From JADKIH01 sp964595205 (GTDB lineage Bacteria > Bacteroidota > Bacteroidia > AKYH767-A > 2013-40CM-41-45), in NCBI GenBank assembly GCA_964595205.1, contig CAZQOQ010000003.1:248001-312000 (forward strand): a DNA stretch of 64,000 nt, read 5' to 3'. The position numbers were made by a program, and so were the translations under genes. The notes under the pieces are model-generated. The model searched no databases and was not told the DNA's origin. It saw only the letters and a program-made list of their open reading frames with translations. This document shows positions 52,539-60,211 of this stretch, piece after piece (position 1 is the stretch's first letter; every line of letters begins with the position of its first letter).

Positions 52539-55091
52539 ATGAAAGCAAAAAAGAACATTATGGGTGTAGGAAATAAGATAAAAGAAAATTTAGACAGAGT
52601 ATTGACTCATGGATGGAATAAACTTGATCTACGTAACTGTGGGTTGACTGAAATTCCAAATGAAATATTTGATAACTGCCCTGATCTCAACATTATTGAC
52701 TTAAGCAATGATAATAATTTTGAAAATAATAATAAAAACAAAATTACGGCTATTCCAGAGTCAATTAAAAAACTAAAAAAATTAACAAGAATAAACTTTG
52801 CAAATAATAATATCTCTGAAATAAGTGAAGCTCTAGGGGAATTAACGAATTTAAAATACTTGAATTTATCAAACAATAAAATTAAATATTTGCCATCTAA
52901 AATTGCTAACCTTCAAAATTTAGAGTCATTGTATCTTGAGGGAAATCCTTTTGACCTATTGCCTCCTGAGATTGTAGCAAGGGGTATCGATTCAATTAGG
53001 AACTTTATTAAAGAATTGGATGTTAAAGACTATCTATATGAAGCAAAATTAATAATTGTTGGAGAAGGACGGGTAGGTAAAACCTGCATTTCAAAAGGAA
53101 TTCTGGATGATAATTACACGCTAGAAGATGAAGTTAGTACTGAAGGAATTAATATCCAACCTTGGATTATACCTAACGAAACTATTAAAATCATTAATCC
53201 AGCAATTCAAAGAGATCTGCAAATAAATGTATGGGATTTCGGTGGGCAAGAAATCTATCATTCAACACATCAGTTTTTTCTAACAAAGCGATCAATTTAT
53301 ATGATAGTTACTGAGTCCAGAAAAGAAGATAGACATGAAGATTTCTACTATTGGCTTAATATTATCAAATTATTAGGAGACGAAAGTCCAATAATAATGG
53401 TGCTGAATAAATCAGATCAGCCAAATAAAGAAATACCTTTTAAGGAATTCCAGGAATCATTTTCCAATTTGATAAAATATTTTAAAGTAAGCTTAAAAGA
53501 AGAATTTAGGTCCGAGTTTATCAACTTTAAGAATGAACTGGTTGAAATAACATCAAAGTTACCTCATATAGGAACTGCATTGCCTAAAGTGTGGGTTGAT
53601 ATTCGAATTGAACTTGAAAAACTAAAACAAAAAGGGCTTAACTACATAAGTCAAACTCAGTACTTAGATATTTGCAAAAGGCTTTATAGGGATTATGATG
53701 GTGCACTATTCTTAAGCGAATATTTTCATGACTTGGGTGTTATTTTACATTTTCAGAAAGATATAGATTTACAAGATACCATTTTCTTAAATCATGAGTG
53801 GGTAACAAAAGGCGTTTATAAAATACTTGATGATAAAATAGTTATTGATCAAAAAGGCAGATTCACTACAGAGGACATATATAGAATATGGTGCGAAGAA
53901 GATTATCGTGAAAAAATGCCACAGTTATTGTGTTTAATGAGAAACAAAAAATTCGATTTATGTTTTGAATTAAAAAATGGAGATTTCTTAGTTCCTAGAT
54001 TACTTGCTGTTGATGAGATTGAATTAAAATGGACGCCTGGTGAAAATTCAACAATGTTTGAATTAAGATATAAATTCATGCCTAAAGGAATTCTTTCACG
54101 GCTAATTGTAAAAATGCATCAAGATATTTATGAAAATAAATATTGGAGGTATGGGGTTTTATTAAAATATGAAGACACATTTGCATTAATTAAAGAAAAA
54201 TATTTTGAAAATAAAATAACTGTCATTTTATCTGGCAACAACAAAAAAGATTTTTTAGCAATTATAAGAAAGAATATTCTTGAAATTAATAAGGATTTTC
54301 AAAGATTAAAGGTGGAGGAAATGATTCAATGTAATTGTGACGAATGCATAAATTCAGCAAGTCCGTTTTTCTATTCATATGATCTTCTTCGACGCTGTGA
54401 AGCTAAAGGCGTTCCTAAGATTATGTGTAATCAAAGTTTAATTGAAGTTAGTGTTTCAAGACTTATTACAGATATTGCAAGAGATAGAATATCAGAAGAT
54501 AAACTAATATATTGTGAAAATAAAAACTCAGAGTTTTTAAATAACCTTGAATTAATTAATGTTTCATTTATTTCCGAAAAGGATGCTAATGGAGTTTTTA
54601 GTCAAACAAAGAATCGAATTGAGAAATTTGGTCTAAGAGATCGAGATTTTCTTTTAGACTCGGAAATTAAAAGATTAAGAAATAAATATCAAAATTATTA
54701 TATCTTAAAATATTATTGTTTTGAAAACTATTTGTATCATCCTGCAAATATTTCCGAACTCGGAATTAATAATTTAAATATTGTAGAATACACCAATGAA
54801 ATAATACGCCAAAAAAATGAAAAGAAAGATTATATAATTTCAATATTTAGACAAGCAAGATCCTCTTACTTAGAGCTTAAAATTGAATCTGAGAAGATTA
54901 TTGACAAGATTAATGAAACTGAAATAATTAAAAATCTCAATTCAGATGACATTGAAATATTTTTTAAAGTCTACAGCGTAAAAGATCACTTTAATAAAGA
55001 ATTTTTAAAAAAGTATGGTATTAAACAAAAAGAGCTCGCTTCAACTGAATGGTTTAAAAGTCAAATAACTGAAATTATTGATCCAAAGTAA
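52539..55091 (+). CDS. LRR-Roc-COR GTPase with C-terminal Toprim/DUF4435-like domain
   Basis: The 850-residue protein has leucine-rich repeats at 25-160, then a Roc GTPase: P-loop GEGRVGKT (175-182), G3 WDFGGQE (232-238), G4 NKSD (290-293). A COR domain covers about 365-600 and ends in a C-x-C-x-x-C cluster (598-603). Residues 655-770 look like a Toprim fold of the DUF4435/AriB type: LIYCENKNSEFLNNLEL (Glu660), FGLRDRDFLLD (Asp701-x-Asp703), ILKYYCFENYLYHP (Glu729). The rest is helical. LRRs may sense a trigger, Roc-COR would switch, and the Toprim would be the nuclease effector. Strongly AT-rich relative to neighbours. Own promoter likely; a second ATG at codon 8 is possible. The Toprim call is by motif only. 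Confidence 0.85.
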   Translation: MKAKKNIMGVGNKIKENLDRVLTHGWNKLDLRNCGLTEIPNEIFDNCPDLNIIDLSNDNNFENNNKNKITAIPESIKKLKKLTRINFANNNISEISEALGELTNLKYLNLSNNKIKYLPSKIANLQNLESLYLEGNPFDLLPPEIVARGIDSIRNFIKELDVKDYLYEAKLIIVGEGRVGKTCISKGILDDNYTLEDEVSTEGINIQPWIIPNETIKIINPAIQRDLQINVWDFGGQEIYHSTHQFFLTKRSIYMIVTESRKEDRHEDFYYWLNIIKLLGDESPIIMVLNKSDQPNKEIPFKEFQESFSNLIKYFKVSLKEEFRSEFINFKNELVEITSKLPHIGTALPKVWVDIRIELEKLKQKGLNYISQTQYLDICKRLYRDYDGALFLSEYFHDLGVILHFQKDIDLQDTIFLNHEWVTKGVYKILDDKIVIDQKGRFTTEDIYRIWCEEDYREKMPQLLCLMRNKKFDLCFELKNGDFLVPRLLAVDEIELKWTPGENSTMFELRYKFMPKGILSRLIVKMHQDIYENKYWRYGVLLKYEDTFALIKEKYFENKITVILSGNNKKDFLAIIRKNILEINKDFQRLKVEEMIQCNCDECINSASPFFYSYDLLRRCEAKGVPKIMCNQSLIEVSVSRLITDIARDRISEDKLIYCENKNSEFLNNLELINVSFISEKDANGVFSQTKNRIEKFGLRDRDFLLDSEIKRLRNKYQNYYILKYYCFENYLYHPANISELGINNLNIVEYTNEIIRQKNEKKDYIISIFRQARSSYLELKIESEKIIDKINETEIIKNLNSDDIEIFFKVYSVKDHFNKEFLKKYGIKQKELASTEWFKSQITEIIDPK

Positions 55092-55210
55092 CTAATCATA
55101 TTATTGAAAAATAAAAAAAAATATAGAACTCTCTAATTAAATTTTCCCCGCTCAATTTCCCCGCTCAACTAAAATCTGAAACTTCAAACTCATAATAGTT
55201 CACAAATTAA

Positions 55211-55244
55211 GAAACCCTTGAAAGCATCTGCTAACAAGGGTTTC
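55211..55244 (-). terminator. Hairpin downstream of tRNA-Leu
   Basis: GAAACCCTTG is perfectly inverted as CAAGGGTTTC with a 14-base loop, immediately past the 3' end of the tRNA on its strand. It came with the island, because the tRNA 3' end at this junction is element-derived. Confidence 0.55.
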
Positions 55245-55247
55245 CTC

Positions 55248-55302
55248 AAAGTACCCGGGGCGGGAATCGAACCCGCACGGCCGCAATGGCCACAGGATTT
55301 TA
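55248..55302 (-). other. attR: direct repeat inside tRNA-Leu
   Basis: This is the second copy of the 55-bp direct repeat (partner 47665-47719, two mismatches), covering the 3' half of the intact tRNA-Leu gene. Same orientation and tRNA location are the hallmark of tyrosine-recombinase integration. Confidence 0.85.
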
Positions 55303-55336
55303 AGTCCTGCGTGTCTACCAGTTCCACCACCCGGGC
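55252..55336 (-). tRNA. tRNA-Leu (anticodon UAA)
   Basis: The minus strand reads GCCCGGGTGGTGGAACTGG... with D-arm, an anticodon loop CTTAAAA (anticodon TAA), a long class II variable arm (TGGCCATTGCGGCCG region), the T-arm GGTTCGATTCC and a closing CCCGGGT plus discriminator A. The length is 85 nt and CCA is not encoded. All stems pair, with one G-U at the acceptor end. Confidence 0.95.
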
Positions 55337-55427
55337 AAATACAGTGTGAGTGTGAGTGTGAGTGTGAGAGTGAGAGTGAGAGTGAGAGTGAAGATTACAC
55401 ACTCAAACTCAAACTCACACTGTATTT
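55337..55427. repeat. Simple-sequence inverted repeat upstream of tRNA-Leu
   Basis: AAATACAGTGTGAGT (55337-55351) is inverted at 55413-55427, with GTGAGT/GAGAGT hexamers filling one arm and AAACTC units the other. It begins at the first base before the tRNA and would occupy its promoter region. Confidence 0.6.
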
Positions 55428-55452
55428 CAGTGGGGTACAAATATGAGAAATA

Positions 55453-55481
55453 AAAAACTCTCTCCAAAGGAGAGAGTTTTT
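55453..55481 (-). terminator. Terminator hairpin behind tRNA-Gly
   Basis: A 13-base perfect stem (AAAAACTCTCTCC against GGAGAGAGTTTTT) with an AAA loop ends one base before the tRNA-Gly 3' end. On the tRNA strand it finishes in a T-run. Confidence 0.85.
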
Positions 55482-55482
55482 G

Positions 55483-55555
<73 letters not shown>

Positions 55556-55593
55556 TTTTATTTTTTAATTCATTATTTTCCTATGCCACACCC

Positions 55594-55803
55594 GATCCGC
55601 CAACTGGCGGATCGTGCTCACCAAATGAGCTACTTCCGCTTTTATTTTTTAATTCATTATTTTCCTATACCACACCCGATCCGCCAGCTGGCGGATCGTG
55701 CTCTACCAAATTAGCTACTTCCGCTTTTATTTTTAATCTTTAATCCAACTTAACCCTTCGTGCTCCTGCCATCCCGATTACTATCGGGAGACCTGCCTTC
55801 CGC
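55594..55803 (-). repeat. Tandem tRNA-Gly 5' halves fused to REP palindromes
   Basis: At about 85-bp spacing upstream of tRNA-Gly, its 5' part recurs twice (5' ends at 55639 and near 55725): acceptor 5' strand and D-arm are intact, but the anticodon arm is replaced by the palindrome GATCCGCCARYTGGCGGATC (55594-55613, 55678-55697). The T-arm and 3' acceptor are missing. A third, more decayed unit near 55757-55803 contains TCCCGAT/ATCGGGA (55772-55789). These units cannot form normal tRNAs. No protein-coding gene is seen in 55556-55941. Confidence 0.7.
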
Positions 55804-55941
55804 TTACTTTCTTTATTTTAATCCCATTCCCCGAATCTCATCAATCCTCCGCTTGGGGGACGCAAATGTACAGAAATTTCCCTTTTTACAAAATATTCTG
55901 ACCAATCCTTAAACCTTAATTCTCACTGTTTTCAGTAGAAA

Positions 55942-57543
55942 TCAATTATCCTGCACCAAAATCTTCTTTGTAACCGATCCACACCTGATCATATAAATCC
56001 CTGACCCTAAAGCCGAAAGATCCATCGTCATAATTTCAGATTTTGCTTTCTCACTTAACACCATTCTTCCTGTCAGGTCATACACTCTGACTTCCGTATT
56101 TAATTTCTTTGAAAACCGAACATTGATCATTCCCGTGGCCGGATTTGGGAACACACTGAACGTCTCCTGATCAGATATCGCAGATATGCCATTCGTTCCG
56201 CATGGATCCAGCGAATCAATTACAACATAATTCTCAGAACGGATAAATCCTCCGTCTCCTCGCGGTACAAACACGTAAATCGTATCCATACCTGTAACAG
56301 GAACTGTTGAAGTCGTGTCTCCGTTGGACCACAGGTAGGACGAAAATGAGCTGTCCGTTCCAATATAAAATGCCCCGCTGCTGTCGTTAAAACAATGCAG
56401 CGTTGGCTGATTGAGCGACCATGGGAGTGTTTCGAAATTATAAGACCTGTATGTGATCTGAGAATCCGGGAACATGATTTCAAAAATTTTATTATCACTG
56501 CTGTCGACCACATTGAAAACTATTCGATCCGGTGAGAGGTCACCGTAACTAATAAGAAGTTTACCATCCGGTAAAACCTGAGCATTCCCCTGGGATCTGC
56601 TCCAGACTGATGGCCCTTCGGAATGACTCCTTACAATCGTCAATTCCTTATTCACCTCGTCGATGGAATAAATCTTAGCTGATGCCTTATGCACCGGAAC
56701 ATTATCTCTTCCATTATCAAAAATTGAAATAGTACCGTCATCATTCCTGCGTATATCATGCTGTGAAAGGAACATATTCGAATCATTTAAGAAATTAAAT
56801 TGATTGGCCTTCCCTCCCATTCTCCAGATGATACTGCTGTCAGCCCTGCTGATCTTCGTGACTTCGGAAAAATGACGGAGACTGATCATGATGTTTCCAT
56901 CGTCGTCCATTTCCACCGCATTCACATGTGTCCAGTCTACAAACGTACTGTCGCCCATGAAAAATTCATCCACATCATCGATGTTATAATGATCAATTGC
57001 ATGCCATTCAAAAACGACATTTTTATTTTCGTCGAGTTCCTGGATGATACACGAAACGAGCGTAGCATTCGCACTGCCGGGTGAATTATTTCCCATGAAT
57101 ACGAAATGATTACTTAAATCCATCGTCAGGTTTTCATTACCCATCAGAAGATAATGACCATTATTCAGAATCTGAAGATCATGCAGGTCGTTGCGATATC
57201 CCGCACCCTGGATCCAAACGGAATCCACTATGGTAAATGTGCTGTCCATAATGAAGAATTTATTGTTACCCGCATACGACATCTGCCCGTTTGGCTGAAG
57301 CTTAAAATCACCTGCAAAATAACCGCTGAATGGTTTGTAATAAATCACATTTCCTTTGTCGTCCAATATCATCTGGTTCTGATTACCGGGAGGGAAATTC
57401 GGAAATGCCGATATTCTGTATGGGCATAGAAAATAATATCCTTCTGACTCAGGTGTGTATACAGTTACATTGAATTGCGGAGGCTGTGCAATACCGTAAT
57501 TCGTCAGTATGAATAATAATGCAGAATATAGAATTTTACGCAT
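55942..57543 (-). CDS. T9SS-secreted aryl-sulfotransferase-like protein
   Basis: The 533-residue protein has a signal peptide (MRKILYSALLFILTNYGIAQ). The middle part follows the arylsulfotransferase (ASST) propeller pattern: GNVIYYKPFSGYFAGDFKLQ, DLHDLQILNNGHYLLMGNEN, VVFEWHAIDHY, DWTHVNAVEMDDDGNIMISL, SSIIWRMGGKANQF, LSQHDIRRNDDGTISIFDNG, with His residues matching the family's conserved histidines. The C-terminus is a T9SS type A domain (SVFPNPATGMINVRFSK...GIYMIRCGS). Whether it still transfers sulfate is uncertain, because such propellers are often recruited for other roles. Confidence 0.8.
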   Translation of the reverse strand: MRKILYSALLFILTNYGIAQPPQFNVTVYTPESEGYYFLCPYRISAFPNFPPGNQNQMILDDKGNVIYYKPFSGYFAGDFKLQPNGQMSYAGNNKFFIMDSTFTIVDSVWIQGAGYRNDLHDLQILNNGHYLLMGNENLTMDLSNHFVFMGNNSPGSANATLVSCIIQELDENKNVVFEWHAIDHYNIDDVDEFFMGDSTFVDWTHVNAVEMDDDGNIMISLRHFSEVTKISRADSSIIWRMGGKANQFNFLNDSNMFLSQHDIRRNDDGTISIFDNGRDNVPVHKASAKIYSIDEVNKELTIVRSHSEGPSVWSRSQGNAQVLPDGKLLISYGDLSPDRIVFNVVDSSDNKIFEIMFPDSQITYRSYNFETLPWSLNQPTLHCFNDSSGAFYIGTDSSFSSYLWSNGDTTSTVPVTGMDTIYVFVPRGDGGFIRSENYVVIDSLDPCGTNGISAISDQETFSVFPNPATGMINVRFSKKLNTEVRVYDLTGRMVLSEKAKSEIMTMDLSALGSGIYMIRCGSVTKKILVQDN

Positions 57544-57625
57544 GATCGATTTGTTTTGCGCGCAATTTAAACCGAAAATATTTAATGAAACAAATTTTCA
57601 TACATTCGTTTATATTTAACTTATT

Positions 57626-59290
57626 ATGAAAAAATATCTACTCCTGGCCCTGGTCTTATTTTACCAGGCTTCAAATGCCCAATGGACAAGCGATACAACC
57701 GTCAACACACTTGTACGGGATACACTCGGAGCCACAGTTCCTGTAGTTGCATCAACCCTCGATGGCTATACATATATTTCCTGGTTTGAATCTGATGCAG
57801 GGAATTACAATCTTCATATGCAGTTTCTCGATACGGCCGGATACAAACAATGGGCGACGGAAGGAATCGTTGTAAGCAGCCTCCCGCAAAATTCTGCCCT
57901 CTTCCGTTACGACCTGAAAGTCGATAACGAGGGCAGCGCTATCGTAGCTTTCCAGGATGAACGCACCGGCGTTCTGAAGGTAGTTGCTTATAAAATCGGC
58001 AGGAACGGCTCAAAACTCTGGGGCACGGATGGTATAGTTCTGATCGACTCTTCCGCAGAGGAAGAACTTGCACCGGTGATCGGAGTCACAGGCGGGAACG
58101 ATGTTGTAATTGCCTGGTCCAGCGATTCGTCTTCTGTTAAATGGATTTCTGCCCAGCGCATCTCTGCTTCCGGCAATATTCAATGGAACCAGATTTACAG
58201 GATCAGGGATACTATCGGTAACCTGAAATACTCACGCCCGGAACTCTTCGCTTCGGGTGCTGACGACATTCAAATGCTCTTCGTGGAAGAAAACGGTTCC
58301 TTTCCGGGTGTGACTTCCACTCTGTATACCCAACGCATTCACGTGAATGGAAGCAACTTTTTCCCTGCTGCTGTCCAGGTGTCTTCTAAGACTATTCCTT
58401 ATTTCATTTTTCCACAACCCGTTCCGGATGATAATGGCGGCTTCTATGTTGCCTTCAACACCTCGAATCCTGTTAATTCCTTTCTCAACGACGTATATGT
58501 TCAATACGTCGATTACAACGGCAACCTGTGGAATCCGGAAGGGATCGAGGCAGCCAACTCAACCATCAATCATAAACTCACCGCTTCTTCGTGTTATGTT
58601 TCTTCAACAGGAGAATTCTGGGTATTGCTGCAGGTACTCGATGGCGGACAGGGAAGTTCGGGTGCAAGTGTTCAGAAACTGGATGCATCAGGAAATGTGC
58701 TGCTCGGTGCAGATGCATTGACAATAATACCTGTAGATCCACTCTATTATTTACCCAATACCATAAACAGCACCGGTGATGGTGTGATATTTACCGTTAC
58801 TTATGGTTCTTTCGGCAACCAGCGCATCAAAGCTATCAAACTCGATTATTCCGGTGTCGCTGTCTGGTCGAATACAAGCGTCTCTATCTGCGCCGTCAAT
58901 AGCAATAAAGACGATCTTCAGTCGGGCGAATTTTTCAACAACAATCTTGTCATTGTCTGGCAGGACGACAGGAACGGATCGGGCATCTTTGCACAAAATA
59001 TTACCAATAGCGGCCAGACCGGAATTACGACCGGGATCGAAAACCTCTTTGCAGAAAAATCATCAACACTCTTTCCGAATCCCTCTTCATATCCAGGATT
59101 GTATTTCGGGAATAGCAATGAAAAATTAATCAGCGTTTATACGATTCATGGAATTGAAATACAAAACGTGATTGTGAATCATAAACTTTCGGTTGATATG
59201 ACCAACATGGAAAATTATCCGAAAGGAATTTATTTTATTTCTGTTTCTGATCATGACGGCAGGCAAATATTAAAATGGATTAAAGATTGA
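57626..59290 (+). CDS. T9SS-secreted protein with repeated beta-strand blades
   Basis: The 554-residue protein has a signal peptide (MKKYLLLALVLFYQASNAQ) and several repeats with W-x-x-x-GIVV/L...D-x-x-GSAIVAFQDERTG, QDDRNGSGIFAQNI and similar motifs, suggesting a beta-propeller. It ends in a T9SS type A sorting domain (STLFPNPSSYPGLYFGN...KGIYFISVSDHDGRQILKWI). It is divergent from the sulfotransferase-like gene. The function is unknown. Confidence 0.82.
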   Translation: MKKYLLLALVLFYQASNAQWTSDTTVNTLVRDTLGATVPVVASTLDGYTYISWFESDAGNYNLHMQFLDTAGYKQWATEGIVVSSLPQNSALFRYDLKVDNEGSAIVAFQDERTGVLKVVAYKIGRNGSKLWGTDGIVLIDSSAEEELAPVIGVTGGNDVVIAWSSDSSSVKWISAQRISASGNIQWNQIYRIRDTIGNLKYSRPELFASGADDIQMLFVEENGSFPGVTSTLYTQRIHVNGSNFFPAAVQVSSKTIPYFIFPQPVPDDNGGFYVAFNTSNPVNSFLNDVYVQYVDYNGNLWNPEGIEAANSTINHKLTASSCYVSSTGEFWVLLQVLDGGQGSSGASVQKLDASGNVLLGADALTIIPVDPLYYLPNTINSTGDGVIFTVTYGSFGNQRIKAIKLDYSGVAVWSNTSVSICAVNSNKDDLQSGEFFNNNLVIVWQDDRNGSGIFAQNITNSGQTGITTGIENLFAEKSSTLFPNPSSYPGLYFGNSNEKLISVYTIHGIEIQNVIVNHKLSVDMTNMENYPKGIYFISVSDHDGRQILKWIKD

Positions 59291-59311
59291 GTCGTCTAAA
59301 TCCGTGATATC

Positions 59312-59351
59312 AAAAAAAAACCGAAATGGGAAAATCCATTTCGGTTTTTTG
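59312..59351 (+). terminator. Rho-independent terminator
   Basis: AACCGAAATGG (59319-59329) pairs with CCATTTCGGTT (59336-59346), flanked by A-run and T-run. It is usable from both strands, between the convergent T9SS gene and the adhesin remnant. Confidence 0.85.
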
Positions 59352-59368
59352 TTTAATGTAATTAACCG

Positions 59369-60211
59369 TTAAGGAATCGATGCTCCGACGCCGTTTTGGA
59401 TATTTGGATCAAGTACGAGGAAGTCAGATCCGTCCACTGCACCGTCGCCGTTCAGATCTCCAATCGCATATCCTCCGTCACCATTCTGAATCGAAGGATC
59501 GAGTTCGAGGAAATCGGATCCGTCTACTGCACCATCATGATTGATATCGCCCGTGAATATTGCGAAGTTTCCATCACCCAGATCTGCCTGGTTTGCATTG
59601 AATGCCTGGGCAGCAGCCGTCGAGAAATTGTAAGTCGTAATTGCTGAGAACAATACCGGTGCTGCGCTCCATGTTTCCACGCTGTTGCGATGCAACACTC
59701 TCAGGTAATATGAATTTCCGGCGGCTACCGGCGGATTGAATGTCACGTTGATCGAACCGTTGGTTTTTAATATGCCGGTCTTTTCCTGTATCATTCCAAA
59801 AGGAGAGGTCGCATCCATCACCGCAATTCTTACAGTATCTGCATCTGTTGCTGTCGCTCCCGGTATTCCATCAATGAATAGCGTACCTGCGCCGCCAGTC
59901 TCCATCAATCCACCACCTGAATAATAACCCTGTAAGTAAATGTTTGAATTAAGGGTTACGTCGCAAATCTGATTATGGTAAATGCCGGTATTAGAATCAC
60001 AACCATCGGCGGTACAAGGATCGCCGTCATCAACATTCACCGGGAAATGGAATGGCGTACCGGAGAATGAATCGCATCCGTCAACCGTGCAGACATTTCC
60101 ATCATCAATCGTGGCGGTAACGGTTGTTGTTGCAGATGAGGAACAACCGTTGCTTGATACTGTTACCGTATAAGTTGTGGTCGAATTGACTCCTGTTGCA
60201 ACCGTCAGAAT
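59369..60211 (-). pseudogene. 5'-truncated dockerin-tailed adhesin fragment abutting mutS
   Basis: The frame is open from the base after the mutS stop codon (60212-60214) to 59369 and is in the same frame as mutS. It starts LTVATGVNSTTTYTVTVSSN, in the middle of a PKD-like repeat, with no start codon or signal peptide. It continues with two DDGxxCTxDGCD repeats and ends with the same C-terminal module as the phosphoesterase at 11666-14275, including GDINHDGAVDGSDF and GDLNGDGAVDGSDF. An internal ATG at 60040 cannot supply a signal. This is the tail of a large secreted protein whose front has been deleted. Confidence 0.75.
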
